Below are positions 16,730 through 25,995 of a stretch of 64,000 nucleotides of DNA, in pieces. The DNA lies in NCBI GenBank assembly GCA_963757155.1, contig CAVWQS010000008.1, forward strand, positions 215,356 to 279,355, read 5' to 3'. Every line of letters begins with the position of its first letter. The first letter of the stretch is position 1. The translations under genes and the position numbers were made by a program. The stretch is from DASXQK01 sp963757155 (lineage in GTDB: Bacteria; Pseudomonadota; Alphaproteobacteria; Dongiales; Dongiaceae). The notes beneath the pieces were generated by a model. That model made no database searches. It worked only from the letters and a program-made list of their open reading frames with translations, and had not been told where the DNA came from.

Positions 16730-19603
16730 GTGTCGCCGGCCAAGGAACAGATCGAGCTCTCCCGCCCCATATCCGACGAGGTCAAATGCACGACCTGCTA
16801 CATGTGCGCCTGCCGTTGCGGGATCAAGGTGCACCTGAAGGACGGGCGGATCCGCTATATCGAGGGTAACCGCGACCACCCCGTGAACAAGGGGGTGCTC
16901 TGCGGCAAGGGCTCGGCGGGGATCATGAACCACTATTCCCCTGCCCGGCTCTCCGCCCCGCTGCTGCGCGTCGGCCCGCGCGGCTCCGGCGAGTTCAAGG
17001 AGATCGGCTGGGACGAGGCCATGGGGATCGCCGTGGATTGGCTGGGCAAGATCCGCGCCCGCAATCCCCGCGAGCTCGCCCTCTTCACCGGGCGCGACCA
17101 GAGCCAGGCGCTGACCGGCTGGTGGGCGCAGCAGTTCGGCACGCCCAATTATTCCGCCCATGGCGGATTCTGCTCCGTCAACATGGCGGCCGCCGGGCTC
17201 TATACCCTCGGCGGCTCGTTCTGGGAATTCGGCGAGCCGGACTGGGAGCGCACGCGCTACTTCCTCATGTTCGGCGTCGCCGAAGACCATGACAGCAATC
17301 CGATCAAGATCGGCCTCGGCAAGCTGAAGGGCCGCGGCGCCAAATTCGTCTCGGTCAATCCGGTCAAGACCGGCTATTCCGCCATCGCCGATGAATGGCT
17401 GGGCATCGATCCCGGCACGGACGGGCTCTTCGTCTTGTCGCTCGCCCATGAGCTGCTGCAGGCCGACCGCGTCGATCTCGATTTCCTCGCCCGCTATACC
17501 AACGCCCCCTGGCTGGTGGTGCGCAATCCGGGCGGGGCCGATGACGGGCTTTTCGCGCGCGATGTCGCCGGCCATCCTCTCTGCTGGGACCGCAAGGGCG
17601 ACCGGGCCATGGATGCCAATTCGCCGGAGGCCTCGCCGGTCATGGCCGGCGAGTTCACGCTGCCCGGCGGCAGGCGCGCCACCACCGTCTTCCAGCTCAT
17701 GGCCGAGCGCTATCTGGATCCCCGTTACTCCCCCGATCGCGTGGCGGCGGAGATCGGCATTCCCGCTGCCACGATCCGGCGCGTGGCCGCGGAGCTCGCC
17801 CATGCCGCCTTCGAGGAGGAGATCACCCTCGACATCGCCTGGACCGATTGGGCCGGGCGGCGCCACGACAAGATGATCGGCCGGCCCGTCTCCATGCATG
17901 CCATGCGCGGGATCTCGGCCCATTCCAACGGCTTCCACACCTGCCGCGCGATCCATCTGCTGCAGATGCTGCTGGGGAGCATCGATTGCCCCGGGGGCTG
18001 GCGCTACAAGCCGCCTTTCCCGCGCCCCATCCCGCCCCATGTCAAGCCGACGGGGGAGAGCCGGCCGGGCGTTTCTCTCGGCGGACCCGTGCTCGGCTTT
18101 CCCACGGGGCCGGCGGACCTTCTCGTGGAGGCGGACGGCACGCCCCGGCGCATCGACAAGGCCTATAGCTGGGAGGCGCCGCTCGCCGCCCATGGGCTGA
18201 TGCATATGGTGATCCGCAACGCCTGGGCGCGCGATCCCTATCCCATCGATACGCTGTTCCTCTTCATGGCGAACATGGGCTGGAACTCGGCGATGAACAC
18301 CTCGGGCACCGCCGAGATGCTGAGCGCGCGCGACGAGTTAGGGCAAGGCTATCGCATCCCCCATATCATCTACGCCGATGCCTTCTTCTCCGAGATGGTC
18401 GCTTATGCCGATCTCGTGCTGCCGGATACGACATATCTCGAGCGCCATGATTGCATCTCGCTGCTCGACCGCCCCATCAGCAAGGCCGATGCCGCGGGCG
18501 ACGCCATCCGCCAGCCGGTGGTGGCGCCCGATCGCGATGTGCGCCCCTTCCAGGATGTGATGATCGATCTGGGCGCGCGGCTGGGTCTGCCGGGACTCAT
18601 CGATCTCGACGGCAAGCCGAAATATCCCGGGCTCTATGCCGACTACATCGTCAATCATCAGCGCAAGCCCGGCATCGGCATGCTCGCGGGATGGCGCGGG
18701 GCGGACGGCAGCAAGCATGGCAGCGGCGAGCCGAATCCGAACCAGCTCGAGCGCTACATCGCCAATGGCTGCTTCTGGCAGCACGAGATTCCCGAGAGCC
18801 AGGCCTATTTCCGCCATGCCAACAAGGACTATCTGGAATGGGCGGTCTCCATGGGCTTCATCGATCAGCCCGAGCCCGTGGTGCTGCAGATCTACAGCGA
18901 GATACTGCAGAAATTCCGCCTCGCCGCCGAAGGCCATGGCGCGGTGCAGCCGCCCGAACGCGACCGCCCGCGCATCGCGGCTTATTTCGATCCGCTGCCC
19001 CTGTGGTACCGGCCCCTGGAACAGGCTGCGGCGGTCGCGGCCGAGGAATTCCCCCTCTACGCCATCACCCAGCGGCCCATGGCCATGTATCATTCCTGGG
19101 GTTCGCAGAATGCCTGGCTGCGTCAGATCTACGGCTCCAATCGCCTGTTCGTGAATCGGCGCATGGCCGAGGGGCTGGGATTGGCGGATGACGATTGGGT
19201 CTGGATCGAAAGCGCCCAGGGCCAGGTCAAGGCGCAGATCCGCCTGATGGAGGGCGTCAACACGCATACGGTCTGGACCTGGAACGCCATCGGCAAGCGG
19301 GCCGGCGCCTGGAACCTCTCCCCCGAGGCGCCGGAGACCAAGCGCGGCTTCCTGCTCAACCATGTGATCTCGGAGCTGCTGCCCGCCCAGCCCGGCGGCT
19401 ATCGCTATTCCAACAGCGATCCGGTGACGGGCCAGGCCGCCTGGTACGATCTGAAGGTCCGCCTGGTCAAGGCAAGCGAAGATGAGGCGGCGGAGACCTC
19501 GCCGCAATTCATGCCGCTGCCGCGTCCGCCGGGCATGGCGCCGGCGCCCGGCATCCTGCGCTACGGCGCCCGCTTCCGTGGCCGGCGGGAGACCGCGCGA
19601 TGA
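16730..19603 (+). CDS. soeA: Sulfite dehydrogenase catalytic subunit (SoeA-like molybdopterin enzyme)
   Basis: A DMSO-reductase-family subunit of about 957 residues with an N-terminal [4Fe-4S] motif, C23-x2-C26-x3-C30-x27-C58, followed by the molybdopterin domains. There is no Tat signal, so the enzyme faces the cytoplasm as SoeABC does. SoeA oxidises sulfite to sulfate and passes electrons through SoeB to the SoeC membrane anchor and quinone. Length, partner genes and adjacent tusA support SoeA, though polysulfide or thiosulfate reductases share the fold. GTG 16730 is preferred because GAGGAG at 16714-16719 sits ten bases before it; ATG 16721 lies only one base from that site. Confidence 0.85.
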   Translation: MSPAKEQIELSRPISDEVKCTTCYMCACRCGIKVHLKDGRIRYIEGNRDHPVNKGVLCGKGSAGIMNHYSPARLSAPLLRVGPRGSGEFKEIGWDEAMGIAVDWLGKIRARNPRELALFTGRDQSQALTGWWAQQFGTPNYSAHGGFCSVNMAAAGLYTLGGSFWEFGEPDWERTRYFLMFGVAEDHDSNPIKIGLGKLKGRGAKFVSVNPVKTGYSAIADEWLGIDPGTDGLFVLSLAHELLQADRVDLDFLARYTNAPWLVVRNPGGADDGLFARDVAGHPLCWDRKGDRAMDANSPEASPVMAGEFTLPGGRRATTVFQLMAERYLDPRYSPDRVAAEIGIPAATIRRVAAELAHAAFEEEITLDIAWTDWAGRRHDKMIGRPVSMHAMRGISAHSNGFHTCRAIHLLQMLLGSIDCPGGWRYKPPFPRPIPPHVKPTGESRPGVSLGGPVLGFPTGPADLLVEADGTPRRIDKAYSWEAPLAAHGLMHMVIRNAWARDPYPIDTLFLFMANMGWNSAMNTSGTAEMLSARDELGQGYRIPHIIYADAFFSEMVAYADLVLPDTTYLERHDCISLLDRPISKADAAGDAIRQPVVAPDRDVRPFQDVMIDLGARLGLPGLIDLDGKPKYPGLYADYIVNHQRKPGIGMLAGWRGADGSKHGSGEPNPNQLERYIANGCFWQHEIPESQAYFRHANKDYLEWAVSMGFIDQPEPVVLQIYSEILQKFRLAAEGHGAVQPPERDRPRIAAYFDPLPLWYRPLEQAAAVAAEEFPLYAITQRPMAMYHSWGSQNAWLRQIYGSNRLFVNRRMAEGLGLADDDWVWIESAQGQVKAQIRLMEGVNTHTVWTWNAIGKRAGAWNLSPEAPETKRGFLLNHVISELLPAQPGGYRYSNSDPVTGQAAWYDLKVRLVKASEDEAAETSPQFMPLPRPPGMAPAPGILRYGARFRGRRETAR

Positions 19604-20349
19604 CCAGCCTGCCGCCGCCCGGGGCCAAGAAGCTCGGCCTCGTCATCGATCTCGACATCTGCGTGGGATGTCATGCCTGCGCCGTCAATTGCAAGGAATG
19701 GAACAGCGGCGGGCATATGGCGCCGCTGACCGATCTCGATCCCTACGGCCCCAATCCCCTGGGCGTCTGGTTCAACCGCATCCACAGCTTCGAGGCCGGC
19801 GAAGGCGGCGAGAGCCGCACGGTGCATTTCCCCCGCTCCTGCCTGCATTGCGAGCAGCCCGCCTGCGTCGAAGTCTGCCCGACCGGCGCCTCCTACAAGC
19901 GGGCCGAGGACGGCATCGTCCTGGTCAATGAGAGCATCTGCATCGGCTGCAAGCTCTGCTCCTGGGCCTGTCCCTATGGCGCGCGGGAATACGACTACGA
20001 TGTCGGCGTCATGAAGAAATGCACGCTCTGCATCGACAAGATCTACAACGAGACCCTCGATGAAGCCGACCGCGTGCCGGCCTGCGTCGCCACCTGCCCC
20101 GTCTCGGCGCGGCATTTCGGCGATCTCGGCGATCCCAACTCCGATGTCTCGATCCTGGTCGCGGAGCGCGAGGGTTATGCGCTCATGCCCGAGATGGGCT
20201 ACAAGCCGGTGAACCGCTATCTGCCGCCGCGCCCGCGCCGCGATGCCGCCTGCGCCGGCGAGACGCCCGCGGCCCTCGCGCCGAGCCCGCAAGTACCGGC
20301 GGGGGCCCATCCCTTCCTCCGCTGGATCGATCGGGTCCTATCGCGCTGA
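19600..20349 (+). CDS. soeB: Sulfite dehydrogenase iron-sulfur subunit (SoeB-like)
   Basis: The 249-residue DmsB/SoeB-type ferredoxin has four Cys clusters: CVGCHACAVNCK near residue 21, CLHCEQPACVEVCP near 81, CIGCKLCSWACPYG near 114, and CTLC with CVATCP near 132-155. It should hold four [4Fe-4S] centres linking the molybdenum subunit to the membrane anchor. The start overlaps the soeA stop by four bases, so expression is coupled. The C-terminal tail (PRPRRDAACAGET onward) is a variable extension. Confidence 0.9.
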   Translation: MTSLPPPGAKKLGLVIDLDICVGCHACAVNCKEWNSGGHMAPLTDLDPYGPNPLGVWFNRIHSFEAGEGGESRTVHFPRSCLHCEQPACVEVCPTGASYKRAEDGIVLVNESICIGCKLCSWACPYGAREYDYDVGVMKKCTLCIDKIYNETLDEADRVPACVATCPVSARHFGDLGDPNSDVSILVAEREGYALMPEMGYKPVNRYLPPRPRRDAACAGETPAALAPSPQVPAGAHPFLRWIDRVLSR

Positions 20350-20353
20350 TCCC

Positions 20354-21293
20354 ATGCATCCCGCTCTTTCCGTCATCCTCTTCACCACCGCCTCGGGCGC
20401 CGGCTACGGGCTGCTGTTCCTGATCGGACTGCTGACCGGGACAAGCTTCTTGCCGGAGAGCCGCTGGTTTGCCGTAGCGGCCTTCGGGCTTTCTCTCGGC
20501 GCGATCTCCTTCGGCCTGCTCGCCTCCACCTTCCACCTCGGCCGGCCCGAACGCGCCTGGCGCGCCTTCTCCCAATGGCGAACCTCCTGGCTGTCGCGCG
20601 AGGGCGTGGCCTCGGTCATCGCCTACCTGCCGGCGGGGCTGCTCGCCCTCGACTGGATCTTCCGCGGCCAGGCCGTGGCCTGGCTCGGCTGGCTGACGGC
20701 ACTGATGTCGGTGAGTCACGGTCTACTGCACCGCCATGATCTATGCCTCCCTGAAGCCGATCCCGCGCTGGCACCATCCCTGGGTGCCGGTGAATTATCT
20801 CCTGCTCGGGCTGATGACCGGGGCGCTGCTGCTGCAGGCACTGCTCGGTCTCTTCGGCAGGCTGCCGCCGCCGGTCTCCTGGTTTACCGATGTCGTGCTC
20901 GTCGTCGCTCTGGCGGCCAAGCTCGCCTATTGGCAGGCCATCGACCGCGCGCCGGCGACCAGCACGGCGGAAAGCGCCACGGGCCTGGGCGCGCTGGGCC
21001 GCGTGCGCCTGCTGGAGGCGCCCCATACCGAGGACAATTACCTCATGAAGGAGATGGGCCATACCATCGCCCGCAAGCATGCCGGCAAGCTGCGCCGCCT
21101 CGCCATCGGCTTCGGATTCCTGCTGCCGCTGCTGCTGAGCCTGCTCTGCCCCGCTGTGCCCCCGCTGGCGGCAGCGCTGGTGGCCGTTCTCGCGGCCGTT
21201 TCAGGGCTGTGCGGCGTGCTGCTGGAACGCTGGCTCTTCTTCGCCGAGGCCAAGCACAGCGTCACCCTCTACTACGGTGCCGCGGCGGTTTAG
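20354..21293 (+). pseudogene. soeC: Sulfite dehydrogenase membrane anchor (SoeC/DmsC-like), frameshifted
   Basis: ATG 20354 is four bases after soeB. The first frame gives TTASGAGYGLLFLIGLL and further helices, matching the DmsC/SoeC anchor. At about 20717-20723 the frame is lost; dropping one base restores VYCTAMIYASLKPIPRW, the hallmark DmsC-family segment, and runs to 21293 with ERWLFFAEAKHSVTLYYG at the end. The rebuilt protein has about 313 residues and eight or more membrane helices, as expected for the quinone-reducing anchor. In the sequence as given the anchor is broken, which would leave SoeAB without a membrane partner unless the base is an error. Confidence 0.82.
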
Positions 21294-21335
21294 GCGGTCG
21301 GACAAGTGCACGGCGACGAGCGCGTCGCGTTCACC

Positions 21336-21813
21336 TCACCTCGGGCGGACGATCGCGGATTCGGCCCAGGATTGATCGAAGGGCACGTTGTAATTGACCA
21401 CGAAGTCGATCTTCTTGAACCGCCATGCGCCATTGATGCGAACATACTGTTCGTCGTAGTCACCGAGCAACCAGCGGCTCACCTTCTTGCCCTCCTCCAT
21501 CATGGTGCAGGGCATGAGAATGCGCCACTTGCCGGTGCCGCTATCGCCGTCCACCTCGATGATGAAATTCATGGCGAGATGTGCCGCAAAGACGATCTGC
21601 GCGGAGATCCCGCCGAAGAAGGCTTCGAGCGCGGGGCGGCCCACATGGTGACCGAAATCCCTGCTGGTCCAGATCGCGTCGTCGACGAAAAAGCGATCCG
21701 AGCTTGTCTGGGGGATAGCCGAGGTCGCAGTAGTTCATGTAGACATGCTTCAGCTTCTTGATCGCCTCGATCGATTCCAGGCGGTCGATGCGTTTTGCAA
21801 GATCGTCGCTCAT
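21336..21813 (-). pseudogene. SnoaL-like/NTF2-fold protein, frameshifted at a homopolymer
   Basis: ATG 21813 has AGGAG eight bases upstream. The N-terminal helix (RIDRLESIEAIKKLKHVYMNYCD) is typical of SnoaL_4-type proteins. Within a run of five T (minus strand, near 21687-21691) the frame shifts; with four T it reads LGSLFVDDAIWTSRDFGHHVG and continues to the stop at 21336, about 158 residues in all. Members of this fold include hydratases, dehydratases and isomerases acting on small cyclic substrates. It is the last gene of the minus-strand catabolic operon beginning at 30673. The exact reaction is unknown. Confidence 0.78.
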
Positions 21814-21912
21814 CTCAAAATCTCCTGACCCGACCCGGCTCATGCAGCCAGGTGCGATGTACCCATAGGCGCGTCCGCGAGGAACGGCTGATCCGCCATT
21901 CGCTCCGAACGC

Positions 21913-22659
21913 CTACCACATGCCGCCGAGAGCGACGGTGATCGCCTCGCCGTTCACGCCCCCGGCCGCGTCGCTGCACAGGAACGCGATCACCTCCGCG
22001 ACCTCGCGCGGCTCCAACACCCGGTTCTGCGGGTAGATGGCGGCGCGCTCGCGCCACACCTCCTCGACGCTGATGCCGCGCCGATCGGCCTCCGTCTTCG
22101 CCGAGCGCTCGGCCATTGCGGTTCGCACCCAGCCCGGCAGCACGGCGTTGGATGTGACTCCGAACGGCCCAGCGTCCTGGGCGACCGCGCGAGCGAGTCC
22201 GAGAACGCCATGCTTGGACGCCGTGTAAGCGCTGCCGGAGCGCTCCGCTTTCTCGCCCGCGGTCGAGCTCGTGAATACGACCCGGCCGAAGCCGCGCTTG
22301 CACATGCCGCCCACCGTCAGCCGGGCAAGTTCGAACGGACCGTCGAGATTGATCCGCATCGTCTCGCGCCAGACCTCGGGATCCTGCTCCCACACGAGCC
22401 GTTCGTGGGCCGAGCCGATGCCGTGGTTCACGACGAGCAGGTCGATCGGCCCCAACCGGCCCTCGGTCTCGGCGACGGCCTGGGCGCAGCCCTGGGCGGT
22501 CCCGAGGTCAGCCGCGACATATTCGAGACCAACTTCCGCCAATTCCCCAGCGCTGCGAGACACGATCATCACGCGCGCTCCCGCTGCGGACAGCAGGAGC
22601 GCCGCCTCGCGCCCGATTCCCCGGCCGCCGCCCGTGACCAGCGCCACACGCCCCTTCAT
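21913..22659 (-). CDS. Short-chain dehydrogenase/reductase (SDR) number 3 of the operon
   Basis: A 248-residue classical SDR with the nucleotide motif TGGGRGIG near residue 9, NHG in place of the common NNAG (near residue 79), and the catalytic SS-x11-YTASK set (Tyr and Lys near 145-149). Residues SR after the second beta strand and the lack of an acidic residue there suggest NADP(H) preference, a weak inference. A pattern TAMAERSAKTE precedes the C-terminal GGMW end. It sits 49 bases downstream of the PuuE-like gene on the same strand, one of three SDRs in this operon. Confidence 0.85.
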   Translation of the reverse strand: MKGRVALVTGGGRGIGREAALLLSAAGARVMIVSRSAGELAEVGLEYVAADLGTAQGCAQAVAETEGRLGPIDLLVVNHGIGSAHERLVWEQDPEVWRETMRINLDGPFELARLTVGGMCKRGFGRVVFTSSTAGEKAERSGSAYTASKHGVLGLARAVAQDAGPFGVTSNAVLPGWVRTAMAERSAKTEADRRGISVEEVWRERAAIYPQNRVLEPREVAEVIAFLCSDAAGGVNGEAITVALGGMW

Positions 22660-22708
22660 CCGTCAACTCCCCTGTCTATCGCAAATCCGGACAGCAAATG
22701 ATCGTGGA

Positions 22709-23650
22709 TCAGGGCTTGGGGACTTGCTCCGCGAAGCTCCGTGCAATGTCGATTCTGCGCATGAACACGACGTCATCGAAGCCCTGGGCGTATTTGATGA
22801 ATCGCGCCAAGGCATCCGACCGAGCCGGATTGCCGGTGATCCTCGGATGCAATCCGACCGACATCATTCGTCCAAGGTCGTCGCCGTCATTGCGCAGCCG
22901 GTCGAGACAGGCCTTGGCCGTTTCAAAGAAATGTTCCGGGCTGCCGTAGCCGGTCCCCAGGATGTAGCGCGCGTCGTTGACCACGAGCGAATACGGCACG
23001 ACCAGATGAGTGCGGCCGTGGACCTTGGTCCAATACGGCAGATCGTCATTGTAGGTGTCGGAATCGTAGAGGAAACCGCCCTCCTCGACAACGAGTTGGC
23101 GGGTGTTGACGCTCATTTCCCGGCAATACCAGCCGAGCGGCCGCGCACCCGTGGTCTTCTCGATGGAAACGATCGCGCGTTTGATCGCCTCCCTCTCTTC
23201 CTCCATGTTCATTTCGTAGTGGTTGCTCCAGCGATAGCCATGGCCGGCCACCTCGTCGCCGCGGGCTGCCAATTTCGCGGCCACCGCGGGATTGCGCTCG
23301 AGCGCCACGGCGGCGCCGAAGAACGTGACGGGAATGCCGGCCGCGTCGAATATCCGGAACATCCGCCAGATCCCGGCGCGCGAGCCATACTCGTACATGG
23401 ACTCGACAGCGAGGTCTCTTTGATCGTCCACGGCAAAGGGCAGTTCATACATGCCGTCGTTGACCTGGTCGCCCATCGCGAAGGTCTTCTCCGACCCTTC
23501 CTCGTAGTTGACCACGACCTGCACGGCCACCTTGGCGCCGTTCTGCCAGCGCACGCGCGGCGGATGCTCGCCATATCCGACCAGCTCGCGTGGCAGGCCC
23601 GGCACATCGTCGATATCCGTCTGGCGGAAGAACTGTGGATTGAGTTTCAT
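22709..23650 (-). CDS. PuuE-like polysaccharide-deacetylase-fold cyclic amidohydrolase (allantoinase-like)
   Basis: The 313-residue NodB-fold protein resembles the metal-independent allantoinase PuuE: PRELVGYGEHPPRVRW, VVNYEEGSE, MYEYGSRAGIWRMFRIF, GARPLGWYCREMSVNTR, GGFLYDSDTYNDDLPYW, LVVPYSLVVNDARY and MSVGLHPRITG. PuuE opens the hydantoin ring of allantoin. No allantoin genes (allantoicase, ureidoglycolate lyase) lie near it; the neighbours are an isochorismatase-type amidase and SDRs, so another cyclic amide or imide may be the substrate. ATG 23650 heads the intact gene; the frame also reads upstream into the broken SDR, which is a shadow of that gene's frameshift. Confidence 0.83.
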   Translation of the reverse strand: MKLNPQFFRQTDIDDVPGLPRELVGYGEHPPRVRWQNGAKVAVQVVVNYEEGSEKTFAMGDQVNDGMYELPFAVDDQRDLAVESMYEYGSRAGIWRMFRIFDAAGIPVTFFGAAVALERNPAVAAKLAARGDEVAGHGYRWSNHYEMNMEEEREAIKRAIVSIEKTTGARPLGWYCREMSVNTRQLVVEEGGFLYDSDTYNDDLPYWTKVHGRTHLVVPYSLVVNDARYILGTGYGSPEHFFETAKACLDRLRNDGDDLGRMMSVGLHPRITGNPARSDALARFIKYAQGFDDVVFMRRIDIARSFAEQVPKP

Positions 23651-23682
23651 GCCTTGATTTCCCTCTCTGAAGCGCCGGAATG

Positions 23683-24460
23683 TCAGTCCAGACCCGCGAG
23701 GCTGCGGGCACCGTCGACGACAAGCAGCTGACCGTTCACGTAGGATGCCTCCGCACTCGCAAGGAACAAGAAGACATAGGCGATGTCTTCCGGGGTGCCG
23801 ACCCGTCCGGCCGGAATCTTGGCGGCCACGGCATCGACGCCCGCCGGTCCCAGCGAATTGACGGGATCGAGTGCCTGAGGCGTCCGGATAACGCCCGGGG
23901 CAATGGCGTTGGCGGTGATTCCACTGGCCCCGAACTCCACGGCCAAGGTTTGAACGAGACCCACGAGTCCGGCCTTCGCCGCCGTGTAATGCGCGTGCTG
24001 CGGCCAGGCCGACACCGTTCCCGCGACGGAAGATGTGGCGAGGAGCCGTCCGAAGCCGTGCGCGTTGCATATGCGGCAGTGCCGCACGAAAGCAGCGCCA
24101 AACCCCATTCAGGTCCACGTCGACGACCTTGTTCCAGGCCGCGTCGTCGAGGTCCGCCAGTTCCACCTTTCGCGCGATCCCGGCATTGGCGACGACAATA
24201 TGCATGCCGCCGAGCTCACCGACTGCCTTCGCGACCAGGGCGTCGACATCGGCAGGCCGGGTGACATCGACTTCCGCCACCACCACCCGCCGACCCGCCT
24301 TCTCCGCGGCTCTGCGCACCGGTTCGATATCGTGCCCATCCGGTGGATACCAGGCGAGCGCCAGGTCCGCCCCCGCCTCGGCAAAGACCTGCGCCGTCGC
24401 CGCCCCGATGCCGGATGCGGCGCCGGTGATCAGCGCTACGCGACCTGCGAGACTGAACAT
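23683..24460 (-). pseudogene. Short-chain dehydrogenase number 2 of the operon, frameshifted
   Basis: The N-terminal half (ATG 24460) has TGAASGIGAAT and VVANAGIARKVEL; the C-terminal half in another frame has GRLLATSSVAGTVSAW, YTAAKAGLVGL (catalytic Tyr/Lys) and the end NGQLLVVDGARSLAGLD. The halves join cleanly when one base is dropped near 24061-24064 (HMQ-AHGFGRLL), giving a normal SDR of about 258 residues. WYPPDGHD after the second strand suggests no strict NAD-binding acidic residue. It lies between the other dehydrogenase (19 bases) and the PuuE-like gene (32 bases), so it belongs to the operon. Confidence 0.83.
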
Positions 24461-24479
24461 GATGTCCTCTTGACGGTTT

Positions 24480-25229
24480 TCACAGCATCACGTCTCCGCC
24501 GTTCGGCCCGAGCGTTTGCCCCACGTAATAGGAGCCATCCGCGGAGGCGAGAAGCACGGCCGTCGGAGTCACCTCGTCGACCGTTCCGAAGCGCCCGATG
24601 GGGAGCTCCGCGAGCTTTCCGCTGCGCCACTCCTCGGTTTCGCTATCCAGCAGCGGTGTCTCGATCGGCCCCGGGGCTATGGCGTTGACGAGCACGCCCC
24701 GCAGCGCGACCTCGCGGGCAAGAGATTTCGTCAGCCCGATGACGCCGGCCTTGCTCGCGGCGTAATGGCCAACGGATTTCCCGCCGATCTGACCGAGCTG
24801 GGAGGCAATATTGATGATGCGGCCGTCACGCCTCTCGAGCATCTGGCCGATGAGCGCGCGCGTGCAGAGAAAGACGCCGCGCAGGTTGGTGTTGACGACG
24901 CGGTCCCAATCCTCGATCGCCAGATTCTCGATGAGCGACTCGGTGAAGATGCCGGCGTTGTTGACGAGGATGTCGACCCGGCCGAACCGGGCAAGCGCCG
25001 CCTCCGCCATCAACCGCACGCTCTGCTCGTCGCTCACGTCGGTCTGGACGAAAAGGGCTTCGCGGCCGTGGCTCCTGATGCCGGCGAGGACTTCGGCGGC
25101 ATGTTTTTCGGCCACTCTGTCCGCGATGACGAGGTTGGCCCCCTCGCGCGCGAAGGCGATGGCTATCCCTTTGCCGATTCCCGAGGCGGCACCGGTAACG
25201 ACCGCAATTCGATCTTTCAGCCGGCTCAT
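24480..25229 (-). CDS. Short-chain dehydrogenase/reductase (SDR) number 1 of the operon
   Basis: The 249-residue product has TGAASGIGKG, an acidic residue after strand 2 (VIADRVAEK, Asp, favouring NAD), NNAGIF near residue 89, and catalytic INIASQ ... YAASKAG. The C-terminal GPNGGDVML closes the fold. FabG-like dehydrogenases of this class oxidise a secondary alcohol or reduce a ketone. ATG 25229 overlaps the isochorismatase stop (ATGA), so translation is coupled and the longer reading to 25265 is unlikely. It shares only family-level similarity with the other two SDRs here. Confidence 0.87.
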   Translation of the reverse strand: MSRLKDRIAVVTGAASGIGKGIAIAFAREGANLVIADRVAEKHAAEVLAGIRSHGREALFVQTDVSDEQSVRLMAEAALARFGRVDILVNNAGIFTESLIENLAIEDWDRVVNTNLRGVFLCTRALIGQMLERRDGRIINIASQLGQIGGKSVGHYAASKAGVIGLTKSLAREVALRGVLVNAIAPGPIETPLLDSETEEWRSGKLAELPIGRFGTVDEVTPTAVLLASADGSYYVGQTLGPNGGDVML

Positions 25230-25922
25230 CGGTGCTTCTCGCTCTGGCCTGGCCGAGCCCGCCATATCCGCTGAATCTCATCGCCGGCGGCCATGTCGAA
25301 GCGGTGGCGCATCAGCAGCATCGAGGCCTCGTGCTGGGCCTTGTCGTCGCTGGCGACGCAGTCTTCCGCGATCACGACATAGAAATCATTGAACATCGCG
25401 TCGCGTGCCGTGGATTCGACGCAGCCTTCCGTCGTGCATCCCGCCACCACGACGGTCTTGATGCCATTGCTGCGCAGGAGCATGGCGAGGTTGGTTCCCC
25501 AGAAGCCGCTCGAACGATACTTGCGCGACCACGAGCTCATTATCGAGCGGCCTGAATTCTCGGGCGAACTCGTGCCCTGGCGTACCGGGAATCGTGTAGC
25601 GCAACGGCGGTTGGTTGCGGCGAGCGTCCTTGTGCATTCGGAGATTGAACCGGATCTGGGCCGGCGAATCGCTCATTCGGTCGGCGAGGGCCGTGTTCTG
25701 CAAGTGCAAGACGGTCGTGCCGGTCGTGCGGGCGGCAGCCAGCAAGGCTGCTAACTTGGGCCTCGACTGGGCGTACATGGATAGATCGATCCCGAGCGTA
25801 GCGAACAACCCATCGGGCTCGATGAAATCGCGCTGCATATCGATCACGATCAGAGCGGTATGTGCGGGATCGACGAGTTCCTCGAGTTCGGTCAGGACTT
25901 CCTTGCCTTCGATATTGATCAT
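25226..25922 (-). pseudogene. Isochorismatase-family cysteine hydrolase (amidase), frameshifted
   Basis: GAGGA six to seven bases before ATG 25922 sets the start. The first frame has the catalytic Asp in LIVIDMQRDFIEPDG. Near 25524-25527 one extra base breaks the frame; removing it gives LVVRKYRSSGFWGTNLAML with the catalytic Lys, followed by VVAGCTTEGCVESTARDA with the catalytic Cys. The Asp-Lys-Cys triad of the family is therefore complete in the rebuilt about 231-residue protein. Relatives include N-carbamoylsarcosine amidase, ureidoacrylate amidohydrolase and nicotinamidase. With a PuuE-like ring-opening enzyme three genes away, it may cut the opened product; that is inference. Confidence 0.82.
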
Positions 25923-25959
25923 TTTCGGTCCTCGAGCTCTCGCGGCTTCCTTTAGCAAA

Positions 25960-25990
25960 CGGGGGAGGCCGTCCCCTGCGGCCTCCCCCG
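25960..25990 (-). terminator. Strong hairpin between the binding protein and the catabolic genes
   Basis: Reading the minus strand, cgggggaggccg (25990-25979) pairs perfectly with cggcctcccccg (25971-25960), a 12-bp stem with a seven-base loop, five bases after the binding-protein stop and followed by TTTGC. The U-tract is short, so partial termination or mRNA 3'-end protection is likely, giving more binding protein than downstream enzymes, as is common in ABC import operons. Confidence 0.7.
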
Positions 25991-25995
25991 CTCCA

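Noticed and set aside
20243..21397. A 384-residue reading across the soeB end and soeC
   Set aside because: It mixes an out-of-frame soeB tail, soeC helices and post-frameshift nonsense; the rebuilt soeC explains the region.
22709..24460. A 583-residue SDR/PuuE fusion protein
   Set aside because: The apparent fusion is produced by the SDR frameshift at about 24063; the PuuE-like gene has its own ATG at 23650.
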